Shown one piece after another: positions 7,023-16,285 of a stretch of DNA of 64,000 nucleotides. The DNA is from Edaphobacter lichenicola (GTDB taxonomy: Bacteria > Acidobacteriota > Terriglobia > Terriglobales > Acidobacteriaceae), in assembly GCF_014201315.1 (NCBI RefSeq), contig NZ_JACHDY010000002.1, positions 186,001-250,000 of the forward strand. Reading direction: 5' to 3'. Position 1 is the stretch's first letter. Each line of letters begins with the position of its first letter. Position numbers and translations under genes: made by a program. The notes beneath the pieces are model-generated. The model was not told the DNA's origin, did not search any database, and worked only from the letters and a program-made list of their open reading frames with translations.

Positions 7023-8822
7023 TTACCTCAGCTTGTAGATGCGAGCCTCCCAGCCTGCAAGATTGAAGGTATCGGTAACAAGACCCGCAGAGTCGAGATT
7101 CGACAGGACAAGGGAGTCCACCTTCACTTTGGCGGGTAGGGTGTAGGCCACCGGGCCTGAGCTAAAGTTCAGGACGACGAGATATCGATCCGAACCAAGA
7201 GTGCGAGTGTAGGCGAAGATGGATTTGTTCTCGGGGTCAAGATCTTTATATTCACCATAGACAAAGGCCCGGTGGGCATGGCGAAGGTCGATCAGCTTCC
7301 GAGTGTAGTTATAGATAGAATTCGGGTCGGCTACCTCGACGCTGGCGTTGATCTGGGTATAGTTTGGGTTTTCCGCAAGCCAGGGCTTAGCTGCCGTCGT
7401 AAAGCCGCCATTCGCAGATCCGTCCCACTGCATCGGAGTTCGCGAGTTGTCCCGGCTCGTATGCCGAAGGTCGGTGATAAAAGTTTCTTCGGGGACCTTC
7501 CCAGTCAGAACGTTCGCCTTATAAGCATTCTTGACTTCAATGTCGTCGAAATCATTAATGCTGCGGAAAGGGTAGTTGGTCATTCCGAGTTCATCACCCT
7601 GGTAAAGGAACGGCGTTCCCCGGAGAGTAAGCAGCATCGTCGCAAGCAATTTAGCAGAAGTAACGCGAAACTCAGGAGAGTCGTCGCCGAAAGTGGAAAC
7701 GATTCGCGGGTTGTCGTGGTTGGAGAGGAAGACCGTATCCCAACTATGGATGCCAAGCACTTCCGCATGGCGGGCATAGATCGCCTTGAGCGTGAGCAGA
7801 TCGAAGGGCTTCAGCTTGATGCCATCGCGGTTAGAGCGGATAGCGTCGAAGTTGAAGATCATGTTCAGTTCGTTGCGATTGTCCCCCACCATGAGCGGAG
7901 TCTGTTCCAGGGAGATGCCAAGAGCTTCGCCTACGGTCATCACGTCATACCTGGCCATGACGTTGCGATTCATCTCCTGCAGGTAGTCATGCATGTGGGG
8001 CCCGTTGGCATAGGCGTTGCCGTAGTTGTGGAGTTGGTCGGGAGTCAGGTCCGGGAAGGCCGGATTCTTCGAGATAAGCGGAATCACGTCCATACGAAAG
8101 CCATCGACGCCCTTGTCCAGCCAGAATCGCATAAGGCTGTAAACCTCTTCGCGAACCTTGGGATTGTCCCAGTTGAGATCTGGTTGTTTGACGGCGAAGT
8201 AGTGGAGATAGTACTGGTCCGTCGTGGGATCGAACTGCCATGCAGAGCCGGAGAAGAACGACGGATCGTTGTTAGGTGGCAGCATTGTGGGCTTGCCATT
8301 CGAGCCAGCGGGGCCGGGTTTACCATCACGCCAGAAATAATAGTCTCGGTAAGGATTGTCTTTGGATTTGCGGCTTTCGACAAACCAATGGTGTTCATCG
8401 GAGGTGTGGTTGACGACGAGGTCGATGATCAGGCGCATGTGGCGCTGCTTGATACCGGCAAGCATCGTATCGAAGTCAGCCATAGTTCCGAACTCGGCCA
8501 TCACTTTGCGGTAGTCGCGGATGTCATAGCCGTTGTCGGCGTTGGGCGAGTCGTAGTGTGGGCTGAGCCAGATGACGTTAACTCCAAGCTTCTGCAGATA
8601 GTCGAGCTTCGAGGTGATGCCGGGAATATCGCCGATCCCGTCTCCGTTTGAGTCCTTGAAGGATCGCGGATAAATCTGATAAACAACCGCCTCCTTCCAC
8701 CAGGTGGGCTGGTAGCCGTTCACAAGAGCGGGCGCAGAGGACGGGCTCTGTGACTGCAGCAAGGTCATAGGCGCTAGAGTAGCCAGGAATAGAGCGAGGG
8801 CGGTGAGTGTGGGTGGCTTCAC
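7023..8822 (-). CDS. Exported alpha-glucosidase / oligo-1,6-glucosidase (GH13)
   Basis: The mature domain begins at WWKEAVVYQIYPRSFKDSNG, the classic GH13 oligo-1,6-glucosidase opening. Catalytic regions are visible: GFRMDVIPLI (nucleophile Asp), TVGEALG (acid/base Glu) and FLSNHDNPRIV (third Asp). It would hydrolyse short alpha-glucosides. I chose GTG 8822, which gives 599 residues and a good signal peptide (MKPPTLTALALFLATLAPM). The frame extends upstream to 8984, but this overlaps the helicase and adds Ser-rich residues unlike the family. The start has no strong ribosome binding site. The signal peptide suggests periplasmic action. Confidence 0.88.
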   Translation of the reverse strand: MKPPTLTALALFLATLAPMTLLQSQSPSSAPALVNGYQPTWWKEAVVYQIYPRSFKDSNGDGIGDIPGITSKLDYLQKLGVNVIWLSPHYDSPNADNGYDIRDYRKVMAEFGTMADFDTMLAGIKQRHMRLIIDLVVNHTSDEHHWFVESRKSKDNPYRDYYFWRDGKPGPAGSNGKPTMLPPNNDPSFFSGSAWQFDPTTDQYYLHYFAVKQPDLNWDNPKVREEVYSLMRFWLDKGVDGFRMDVIPLISKNPAFPDLTPDQLHNYGNAYANGPHMHDYLQEMNRNVMARYDVMTVGEALGISLEQTPLMVGDNRNELNMIFNFDAIRSNRDGIKLKPFDLLTLKAIYARHAEVLGIHSWDTVFLSNHDNPRIVSTFGDDSPEFRVTSAKLLATMLLTLRGTPFLYQGDELGMTNYPFRSINDFDDIEVKNAYKANVLTGKVPEETFITDLRHTSRDNSRTPMQWDGSANGGFTTAAKPWLAENPNYTQINASVEVADPNSIYNYTRKLIDLRHAHRAFVYGEYKDLDPENKSIFAYTRTLGSDRYLVVLNFSSGPVAYTLPAKVKVDSLVLSNLDSAGLVTDTFNLAGWEARIYKLR

Positions 8823-8853
8823 CGGACTATGCTCTACGCATCGATCGAGTGAG

Positions 8854-10929
8854 TCAAGCGGGGCGCTCGAAGAACTGTTCGACGTCTGTAATCTCCTGCG
8901 TGAGCCGGTAGGGCGGGAGAGACTCGAGAAAGATTCGGCCATAGCGCTGACGCTGGATACGCGGGTCAAGGAGCATGAGAACACCCCGATCGTTGAGCGA
9001 ACGGATCAGACGACCAAAGCCCTGCTTGAGGGTAATCACGGCGTTGGGAATCTGGTAGTCGAAGAAAGGTTTACCGCCGAGTGCTTCGATGGCCTCCATG
9101 CGCGCTTCGACGATCGGGTCGGAGGGAACTGCAAACGGAAGGCGGTCAATGATGACGCAGGATAGTTGCTCGCCTTGCACGTCGACTCCCTGCCAGAAGG
9201 AGGAGGTGCCGAAGAGGACCGCGTTAGGTGTATCGCGGAACTGTTGCAGCAGAACGTGACGTGGCGCAGTGCCGTGCAACAGAAGCGGATAAGGGAGTTC
9301 GACGAGCAGTCGCTCGTAAGTGTTGCGCATCTGCGCATAGCTGGTGAAGAGGCAGAAGGCGCGGCCCTTCGTAATCTCAAGTACCCGGCGGATGCGTTCG
9401 GCGGCGCGTTCCGGAAAATCTGGTTCGCGCGGGTCCGGCATATTGGGTGGGAGATAGAGCAAGGCCTGCTTTTCGTAGTCAAAGTGCGAAGGCACAACCA
9501 ACTCTCGAGCCGTAGTAAGGCCGAGACGTTTGCGAATGTGGTCGAATCCTCCCGAGACGGTAAGCGTCGCCGAAGTGAGAATGATAGAGCTATAGCTATC
9601 GAAGAGCGACGTAGTCAGCAACTCGGAGACATCAATGGGAGTCGCTTGCAGATGCGTGTGAAAGCTCGCTTGCCCTGCTCCGCGCGCAAAGTTCCGCACC
9701 CCACCCGCGATGCGGCGCTCAATCCAGAAGACGGTGTTACGGTCGGTCGATTCGAGCAAAAACGCCAGGTGAGCGCGAATATCAGCCGCACGCTTGCGTA
9801 AACCAGAGGCTTCTTCAACATTCTTGAGATGATCGAGTTCGCCTTCGAGTCGAGTAAGCGCATTCAGGGTGGCCGTGTAGGTATCGCCACTCTCTTCCAG
9901 AAAAGCTTCGCGGTGGAGGAATGGCATGCGGCCCCCGCTATTCGGCATCCCCATCGGGTCTGTCGGGAGAACAGAGAAGAACAGGCGCGAGCGGTCTTTG
10001 AGCGTAGCGCAGGCGCTCTCGATCGCTGACGTGCTGGCCTGTTTTGCCTTGAGCATCATCTCTACATCGCGTGTGAGCTCGTCAACGCGCTGAGTAGAGA
10101 GTCCAATGCCGAAGTAATTCGAGGCAATCTCTTCCAGCTCATGCGCCTCGTCGAAGATGACACAAGCAGCTTCAGGCAAAATACCGGCATCAGGTGCGCC
10201 CGCCGCCTGCTGCTTGATGTTCAGGTCAGCAAAAAAAAGATGATGGTTGACGATGACGATGTCCGACTCAACCGCCTTGCGCCGCATCCCGGTGACAAAG
10301 CAACGCTCCCAGTCCGGGCAGCTCTGGCCAAGGCAAACCTCGGTGCGAGCATCGAGCTTATGCCACAAGGCGGAGGACTCCGGAAGATGATCGAGCTCAG
10401 CGCGATCTCCGGTCTCAGTCGTCTTCTCCCACGACGCAATCTGATGAAACTGATCAATCTCTTCGAGACCATTCAGCAGAGGGTTGTCCCTGAGCGCATA
10501 GAGCTTGTGCCGACAAAGGTAGTTGGCGCGCCCCTTCATATAGCAAACCTTGAGCGGACCAAGAAGAGATTCAAGAAAGGGAACATCCTTGAAATAAAGC
10601 TGCTCCTGCAGATTCTTGGTGCCCGTAGAGATGATGACGCGCTGGCCCCGCTCTCGGGCTAGCCGTAGGGCAGGCAGAAGGTACGCAAGCGTCTTCCCCG
10701 TCCCCGTCCCAGCTTCAACAATCAGGTGACGCTTCTCCTTGAAAGCGGATTCAATAGCTCTTGCCATGTCGTACTGCCCTCGACGATGCTCAAATGCCAG
10801 CGAAGATCGAGACAAGATGCCGCCGGGAGCAAAGAAATCGTGAAGATTCGGCAGATTCTCCGGCTTCGCGGGCGTAATCGAGATGGGAGCGGTCGTAGAC
10901 AAGGCGATTTGCTTGAGGATCGGCGGCAC
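8854..10929 (-). CDS. ATP-dependent helicase, DinG/XPD type with Fe-S cysteines
   Basis: This 691-residue superfamily 2 helicase has Walker A GTGTGKT at 74-80, ISTGTKNLQEQL (motif Ia), the DEAH box in CVIFDEAHELEE, and motif VI QGFGRLIRS near the end. Between motifs I and II lie four cysteines (NYLC, CLGQSC, WERC) spaced like the 4Fe-4S cluster of XPD/DinG. It would unwind DNA 5' to 3' in repair or replication. It lies 31 bases upstream of the glucosidase and is divergent from der. Confidence 0.9.
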   Translation of the reverse strand: MPPILKQIALSTTAPISITPAKPENLPNLHDFFAPGGILSRSSLAFEHRRGQYDMARAIESAFKEKRHLIVEAGTGTGKTLAYLLPALRLARERGQRVIISTGTKNLQEQLYFKDVPFLESLLGPLKVCYMKGRANYLCRHKLYALRDNPLLNGLEEIDQFHQIASWEKTTETGDRAELDHLPESSALWHKLDARTEVCLGQSCPDWERCFVTGMRRKAVESDIVIVNHHLFFADLNIKQQAAGAPDAGILPEAACVIFDEAHELEEIASNYFGIGLSTQRVDELTRDVEMMLKAKQASTSAIESACATLKDRSRLFFSVLPTDPMGMPNSGGRMPFLHREAFLEESGDTYTATLNALTRLEGELDHLKNVEEASGLRKRAADIRAHLAFLLESTDRNTVFWIERRIAGGVRNFARGAGQASFHTHLQATPIDVSELLTTSLFDSYSSIILTSATLTVSGGFDHIRKRLGLTTARELVVPSHFDYEKQALLYLPPNMPDPREPDFPERAAERIRRVLEITKGRAFCLFTSYAQMRNTYERLLVELPYPLLLHGTAPRHVLLQQFRDTPNAVLFGTSSFWQGVDVQGEQLSCVIIDRLPFAVPSDPIVEARMEAIEALGGKPFFDYQIPNAVITLKQGFGRLIRSLNDRGVLMLLDPRIQRQRYGRIFLESLPPYRLTQEITDVEQFFERPA

Positions 10930-10946
10930 AGAGGCTTTGCAATTTC

Positions 10947-10952
10947 TATAAT
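10947..10952 (+). promoter_or_regulatory. Possible -10 box in the helicase/der divergent gap
   Basis: A perfect TATAAT lies in the 66-base gap between the divergent helicase and der genes, about 45 bases before the der start. No good -35 box is seen 17 bases upstream, so this is a weak call. On the minus strand an overlapping TATTAT could serve the helicase. Confidence 0.3.
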
Positions 10953-10995
10953 AGAGGGGGAAGCGAAGAATTAGCGTAATAAGCCTGGCCGCCTG

Positions 10996-12945
10996 ATGCG
11001 TGCGCGGGAGAAAGTTGGACGTTCCGTGGCTCAGAAAGACGATAGAAAGCGGTTAGGCAAAAAGCACAGGCAGGCCAGCACACGGCCCAAAAAGGGTCGC
11101 GCCGCGAAGTCCACCCCAACCACCGGGGCGGTCGATCCGCGAAAGCGGAAGATCCTTTCGACCAAGCGCGCTGCCGTCGACAAAGCTTCGCGAGTTACCA
11201 AACAGTCCCCCGACCGGGAGAAGCGGAAGGCGATCCGTCCCGACGGAGCGACCCCAAAAAAGCCCGCGGGAGTAGTCCGTCCAAAGCTGGAGAGACCCGC
11301 GGACGGAATCGTCGGGCGACAAACGCCACGTTCGGCGAACGTCGCAGGTCGCGAAAGAATTGACGACGACTGGCGGGATATCGAGTTGCTGGCCTCCCAG
11401 ATGGTCACCGAAACCGAGAGCGCCGACGCTCGCGAACTGCCGTTGATCGCAATCTGTGGCCGTCCCAATGTGGGTAAGAGCACCCTCTTCAATCGTCTGA
11501 CGGGTTCGCGTCGATCGATCGTTGGTGATGAGCCGGGAATTACCCGCGACCGCATCTATGGCGAGATCGAGTGGATGAACCGTGCAGCAAGAATCGTCGA
11601 CACGGGCGGCGTCGTACCGGACGACGAAGCTCTGATCCCATCCGAGATTTTCCGACAGGCGAAGGTTGGACTAGAAGAGGCCGATGCTATTGTGATGGTC
11701 GTGGATGGCCGCACCGAGCTGGCCTCGCCCGATCTCGAACTTGCGCGACTGCTTCTGCGCGGCGGAAAACCGGTGTTTCTCGCTGTAAACAAGATGGACA
11801 CCGATGCGATGCAGTCGCAGGCGGAGAACTTCCGCCGACTCGGATTCAGAAATGTGCTCCCTATCTCAGCGGAACACGGCTCAGGAATGGGCGATCTGCT
11901 GGATGCGGTCTTCGAGGTATTGCCCGAGTCAGAGGAACTCATCGAAGAGCCCGAGGTGATGCTCACAGAAAACGACGAAGCGGAAGAAGATGAGACGGGC
12001 CCGGACTTTTCCATCTCTCCAGCGGCAACCCTTATGACGGAAGCGTCAGAGGTTACTGCACCGAGGCGCCCACGTATGCTCCGATCGCACGGCGAGTATG
12101 AGAGCCGCGAGACGAAGATCGCGATCATCGGACGACCAAACGTCGGCAAGAGCACGCTTCTGAATGCTCTCACTGGAACCCAGCGCGCCATCGTCTCACC
12201 GATTGCAGGAACCACTCGCGATGCAGTCGACGAGGTGGTGGAGCGCGACGGCCATGCATTCCGCTTTGTCGATACCGCAGGAATTCGCCGGAAGGGCAAG
12301 ACGAAGCTGATGGCCGAAAAGCTATCAGTCATCATGGCCCGAAAACATCTGGAGGCGGCAGACGTATCCTTGCTGATCATCGATGCGACAGAGGGCGTTG
12401 CCGCGCTCGACGCGAACATCGGCGGTTACGCGCACGAGAGTGGCCGCAGTGTAATTATCGTTGTCAACAAGTGGGATCTGATGACTCGCACCGGTAAGGA
12501 TGGCATGCGCCTGTTCGATGGCAAGCCGCCCGCCGATCAAAAGCTCTACGAGCAGGACGTTCGGGATAAGTTGAAGTACCTCGACTACGCCCCGCTGCTG
12601 TTTATCTCTGCAGCCGACGGAAAAAACATAGAGTCTGTGTTCAAAAAGGTAGAGCTGGTCGCGCGTGAGAGACGGAAGCGCGTAACCACAGGCCAGATGA
12701 ACCGTTTTCTAGAGAAGGTAGACTTCCAAAAAGCGAGCGTGCCGATGAACAAGCGCGTCCGGATCTACTACATGACGCAGGCTGCGGTTGCTCCTCCGAC
12801 GTTTGTGCTCTTCACCGATAAGGATGTGAAGATGCACTTCTCCTTCGAGCGGTTTCTGGGCAACCAGATCCGGGAGAACTTCGGGTTTATCGGAAGCCCG
12901 ATCTGGTTCAAGATCAAAGCTCGAAACAAGAAAAAGACGGAATAG
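10996..12945 (+). CDS. der: Ribosome-assembly GTPase Der (EngA) with long N-terminal extension
   Basis: Der has two tandem GTPase domains and acts in 50S assembly. Both are here: GRPNVGKST near 155-163 with DEPGITRD and VNKMD, and a second GRPNVGKST with AGTTRDAV and VNKWD, then the KH-like C-terminal domain (MNKRVRIYYMTQ). At 649 residues it is much longer than the usual 430-490. The excess is a strongly basic, Lys/Arg/Pro-rich N-terminal tail of about 147 residues and an acidic linker of about 60 residues (EELIEEPEVMLTENDEAEED) between the domains. An internal ATG at 11401 would drop the tail but lacks a good ribosome binding site, so the start is uncertain. Confidence 0.9.
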   Translation: MRAREKVGRSVAQKDDRKRLGKKHRQASTRPKKGRAAKSTPTTGAVDPRKRKILSTKRAAVDKASRVTKQSPDREKRKAIRPDGATPKKPAGVVRPKLERPADGIVGRQTPRSANVAGRERIDDDWRDIELLASQMVTETESADARELPLIAICGRPNVGKSTLFNRLTGSRRSIVGDEPGITRDRIYGEIEWMNRAARIVDTGGVVPDDEALIPSEIFRQAKVGLEEADAIVMVVDGRTELASPDLELARLLLRGGKPVFLAVNKMDTDAMQSQAENFRRLGFRNVLPISAEHGSGMGDLLDAVFEVLPESEELIEEPEVMLTENDEAEEDETGPDFSISPAATLMTEASEVTAPRRPRMLRSHGEYESRETKIAIIGRPNVGKSTLLNALTGTQRAIVSPIAGTTRDAVDEVVERDGHAFRFVDTAGIRRKGKTKLMAEKLSVIMARKHLEAADVSLLIIDATEGVAALDANIGGYAHESGRSVIIVVNKWDLMTRTGKDGMRLFDGKPPADQKLYEQDVRDKLKYLDYAPLLFISAADGKNIESVFKKVELVARERRKRVTTGQMNRFLEKVDFQKASVPMNKRVRIYYMTQAAVAPPTFVLFTDKDVKMHFSFERFLGNQIRENFGFIGSPIWFKIKARNKKKTE

Positions 12946-12955
12946 GAACAGAGAG

Positions 12956-13999
12956 TCAAATTGGACTGAACTGCTGAGAAGCCGCTTCAGGGAACGGAGG
13001 CGGCGGCTCCAGCAGATCTCCAAGCGCAGAGACACGTCCACCGACGAAATAGAGCGCATAGGCTTGATAGAAGACCAGTATCGCCCCTACGATCCAAACG
13101 AACGCGAGCATAAGACACGCGAAGAAGGTCAAGCCGAGCAGGCCGAGACTTATGTAGAGAAAGACTGTACCGAAGGGTCCGGCATGGCGGAGAAGGAGCC
13201 ATAGGCCTCCGCCGATAAGGCCGACAGGGATGCCTGCGATAAATACCGCAGCGACAAGGCACAGCTCAGCAGCAATACCTGCGACCAGAGTTAACACAAA
13301 CTTCATCAGGAAGTAGAGCAGAACGCTGCCCGGCTCACGTCGGATCAGCTCGACAGCGCTGGTGACGCCTTCTCGCGTAGTCGCGTCCTCGAAGACCAAA
13401 AATGGCAGGACCATATCCCGCAGGAACCAAAGGCAGAGCATCAGCACTAGGACCATGCCTGCGATCATCGCGAACAAGAGAAGAAAGGTCTCGAAGAAGG
13501 CGGCGTCTGGTGGCTGGCCTGTTTTGGCCGGCATCGACCGGATCAAGTGGAATAGCGGCCAACCTGCGACCGCGCCGATAACCAGAAATGCCAACAGGAA
13601 GGTACCAATTTTGAGGCCGATCCAATGCCAGGTTCTGGTACCACGCCGACGCCACGACGGGCCGACCACCGTGGTGCGATAAGCAACGAGGTCCATAAGA
13701 ACAAACTGCATTCGAGACCCGAAATAGAGCAGACAAAGGCTTATTAGAAGAAATAGGATGCTGATAACTGCCAACGCAATTACAGCGTGCTGATTGATAC
13801 TCCACGAGACCGCGCCAGCGGTAGAGTTCGAATGCGGGCGGAAGTTACCGACCGGAGGAAAGATGAACTGCGCACTCATCTCCGCAAGCAGTGCTACCAG
13901 CCCCAGCTTGACGACGCTTCGAAGAGAAAAAGGCAAAAACATCGACTTAGTGCGTTCTATTGCAGGCGTGATAGCTTCGGTGGCTGAGAGTATTCGCAT
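12956..13999 (-). CDS. Polytopic membrane protein, unknown
   Basis: The protein has 347 residues with about six long hydrophobic segments, including VIALAVISILFLLISLCLLYF, IGTFLLAFLVIGAVAGWPLF, LLLFAMIAGMVLVLMLCLWF and VGLIGGGLWLLLRHAG. The N-terminus (SATEAITPAIERTKSMFLPF) and the segment DMVLPFLVFEDATTREGVTS resemble uncharacterised acidobacterial membrane proteins. The C-terminus is Pro-rich. No catalytic motif is visible. It converges with der, with 10 bases between the stops. Confidence 0.7.
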   Translation of the reverse strand: MRILSATEAITPAIERTKSMFLPFSLRSVVKLGLVALLAEMSAQFIFPPVGNFRPHSNSTAGAVSWSINQHAVIALAVISILFLLISLCLLYFGSRMQFVLMDLVAYRTTVVGPSWRRRGTRTWHWIGLKIGTFLLAFLVIGAVAGWPLFHLIRSMPAKTGQPPDAAFFETFLLLFAMIAGMVLVLMLCLWFLRDMVLPFLVFEDATTREGVTSAVELIRREPGSVLLYFLMKFVLTLVAGIAAELCLVAAVFIAGIPVGLIGGGLWLLLRHAGPFGTVFLYISLGLLGLTFFACLMLAFVWIVGAILVFYQAYALYFVGGRVSALGDLLEPPPPFPEAASQQFSPI

Positions 14000-14220
14000 A
14001 GGTAGATGCGATGAGGATACCTCGGAGGTCCAATTTCAAAAACTGCCAATCGTAGGCTGTTTGTCGAGTCCACTTCAGATAAATGTTGCATTCTTTCCCG
14101 ATCAGTGGGTAAATATCATTCTCCCCAAGAACTTCCCAAATGTGTCTTAGCAGCCGCATGTGTAGATGCTCCACCGGGCCCGGGAATTATCTCCGCATCT
14201 AGAAGACTGAGGAAAATGCC
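14000..14220. other. Intergenic region between divergent genes
   Basis: These 221 bases lie between the divergent starts of the membrane protein and the Gly-rich protein, so promoters for both must be here. GAGGA sits about 9 bases before the 14221 ATG. I see no further recognisable site. Confidence 0.4.
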
Positions 14221-14538
14221 ATGAATGTAATGGGTATCGTTACAGATTTGATCGCCGGAGGAGTTGGCGGCAATATTGCCGGCGCAGTGTTGAAGAAGTT
14301 CGACCTGGGCCCCATTGGGAATACAGTTGCCGGTCTCGTTGGAGGTGCCGGCGGTGGACAACTGCTGAGTATGTTGTTGTCGGGCGGGGCAGCCGGCGCA
14401 GCTACATCTGCCGCGGCCTCAGGCGGAATGGATATGTCATCGATTCTAGGAAATGTGGCTGGTGGCGGTGTGGGGGGCGCGGTAGTAATGGCGATCGTGG
14501 GATTGATCAAGACACAGATGAGCAAAAACACAGCCTGA
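14221..14538 (+). CDS. Gly/Ala-rich small membrane-type protein
   Basis: The 105 residues are dominated by Gly, Ala and Val with GxxxG spacing: IAGGVGGNIAGAVL, VAGLVGGAGGGQLLSMLL and LGNVAGGGVGGAVVMAIVGLI. This looks like a glycine-zipper membrane protein with three hydrophobic stretches and a short basic tail (KTQMSKNTA). The end segment GGAVVMAIVGLIKTQM is shared, as I recall, by small conserved hypothetical proteins of several phyla. Function is unknown. It stands alone and converges with trmFO. Confidence 0.65.
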   Translation: MNVMGIVTDLIAGGVGGNIAGAVLKKFDLGPIGNTVAGLVGGAGGGQLLSMLLSGGAAGAATSAAASGGMDMSSILGNVAGGGVGGAVVMAIVGLIKTQMSKNTA

Positions 14539-14589
14539 TCGAGTGGTAAGAGACGAAGACGTTCTTGTTGCGGAATGGCTCGCTGTCGC

Positions 14590-15948
14590 TTAGTCGGTGT
14601 CGAGCCATTGCCCCCAAGCCGCTAGAGCACGGTCACATTGGAGTTTGTGGCGCTCTTTTTTGTCGCGGATTGTTTTTCTAAGATCCTCTTCCAGAGGGGG
14701 CAGGAGATCGAAGGTGATGTTGGCCGGTTGAAACTTTTTCGTGTCGGCGTGGGTAATGTAGTGGGTGAGCGAGCCGTTAGCGCTTAGGCGCGGCGCGATG
14801 GTAGGCGCGTTGCCGTTCGCGATCGACGCAGCATAGATTCCCGCAAGCATCCCAGACGCGATCGACTCGGTATAACCTTCAACGCCGCTGAGTTGGCCGG
14901 CGATCATAATGCCCGCATGGCCTTTGAGCTGGAGGCTTTCAGTAAGCAGCGACGGGGCGTGAATGTAGGTGTTGCGGTGGATCTGGCCGTAGCGCAGAAA
15001 AGTAGCGTTCTCGAGACCCGGAATAAGTTTGAGAACACGGTTTTGTTCGCCGTACTTCAAATGATTCTGGAAGCCTACAAGGTTGTAAGAGTCGGCGCGG
15101 AGATTCTCCTGGCGCAGCTGAACGACCGCATAAGGCCAGCGGCCTGTCTTTGGATCGGTGAGCCCAACGGGCTTCATCGGACCGAAGCGAAGCGTATCGC
15201 GACCGCGACGCGCCGTCTCTTCAATGGGGAGACACCCTTCAAAGTATTGAAGCTTCTCGGCCGTCCCGGTGACAGGAAACTTCTCCCAGTCCTTCGATTC
15301 CACCGCCTCTGCAGTCGTCAGAGCCTCCATGAACCGCTCATACTCTTCTTTGGTGAAGGGACAGTTGATGTAGTCGGCAGTGCCTTTGTCATATCGCGCC
15401 GCAAAGTAGACCTTCGACATATCGATGGTCGAGGCCTCGACGATAGGGGAGATGGAGTCATAGAAAGCTAGATGGTCAGACCCAGTAAGCCGCTGAAGTT
15501 CGCCAGCTAGCGCCGCGCTGGTCAGCGGACCTGACGCAAGAATCGTGAGAGTGTCGGGATCAGCCTCGTTGAGCGTAGTCACCTCTTCACGGTGAACACG
15601 AATGCGAGGCTCCGCGGCAATGCGTTCGGCAACGCGTTTGGAGAACTCAACGCGGTCAACCGCAAGCGCATGTCCAGCAGGAACAGCCGTAGCATCCGCT
15701 TCAGCGAGCAGGATGCTCCCCGCACGGCGCATCTCCTGCTTTAGCAGCCACGGAGCAGTATTTTCGGACTCGGACTTCAGTGAGTTGGAGCAGACGAGTT
15801 CAGCAAAATCAGAGGTCTGATGGGCTTCAGTGGAACGCGTCGGGCGCATCTCATAAAGGTCGACCTCGCAGCCACGTTTTGCTGCCTGGAGTGCTGCTTC
15901 GGGGCCGGCCAGACCGCCGCCGATGATCTTAATTCTTCTGGTCGTCAT
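14590..15948 (-). CDS. trmFO: tRNA (uracil-54 C5) methyltransferase, folate/FAD type (TrmFO)
   Basis: TrmFO uses methylenetetrahydrofolate and FADH2 to make m5U54 in tRNA. The N-terminal IKIIGGGLAGPEAALQAAKRG is the FAD-binding dinucleotide fold, followed by EMRPTRSTEAHQTSDFAELVCSN and LKSES, typical of TrmFO/GidA relatives. The C-terminus has ADTKKFQPANITFDLLPPL. I chose ATG 15948 because a GGGAGGAGGGGGAGG tract lies directly upstream, giving 452 residues, the usual family length. Confidence 0.95.
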   Translation of the reverse strand: MTTRRIKIIGGGLAGPEAALQAAKRGCEVDLYEMRPTRSTEAHQTSDFAELVCSNSLKSESENTAPWLLKQEMRRAGSILLAEADATAVPAGHALAVDRVEFSKRVAERIAAEPRIRVHREEVTTLNEADPDTLTILASGPLTSAALAGELQRLTGSDHLAFYDSISPIVEASTIDMSKVYFAARYDKGTADYINCPFTKEEYERFMEALTTAEAVESKDWEKFPVTGTAEKLQYFEGCLPIEETARRGRDTLRFGPMKPVGLTDPKTGRWPYAVVQLRQENLRADSYNLVGFQNHLKYGEQNRVLKLIPGLENATFLRYGQIHRNTYIHAPSLLTESLQLKGHAGIMIAGQLSGVEGYTESIASGMLAGIYAASIANGNAPTIAPRLSANGSLTHYITHADTKKFQPANITFDLLPPLEEDLRKTIRDKKERHKLQCDRALAAWGQWLDTD

Positions 15949-16285
15949 GCCTCCCCCTCCTCCCTTGTTTTCTGTCAAAGTATTCCAACGAAACAACTTA
16001 CCCGTGGACTTAGCTCGTAGCTATTGGCCCGGGGGGGGGGATTTTTGGCAAAGTCTTCCATCCACAGGACTTACCTGCGATATTGCAGGATGAATTAACT
16101 TGGATTTGATCTTGCCCCCTGCCTCTAATTATACGGGCTGCGTCAAGCTCCCGAGCGCGAGACCTAGCCATGCAGACCCGATAAGCGGAAGTCTCGACTG
16201 AAAAATCCCCTCTCTGGGAATACCCCGTTCGTGTAGTGGGGAGATGGTTGGGTATCGGTCATAATGACAACTTAAGAGGTCTCCC
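15949..16285. other. Intergenic region with ACTTACC motifs and a G10 run
   Basis: These bases lie between the divergent starts of trmFO and the 16286 gene. The region holds AACTTACCCGTGG (about 15996-16008), a second ACTTACCTGCG (about 16069-16079) and a run of ten G at 16031-16040. No gene is evident. Promoters for both genes should lie here, but I cannot point to them. Confidence 0.45.

Noticed and set aside
7272-8651. 459-residue plus-strand frame opposite the GH13 gene
   Set aside because: No motif is seen, it has a basic/Val-rich composition, and the opposite strand carries a complete GH13 enzyme.
14545-14615. TGGCTCG/CGAGCCA inverted repeat near the trmFO end
   Set aside because: It overlaps the end of the coding sequence and has no T-tract, so I do not call it a terminator.
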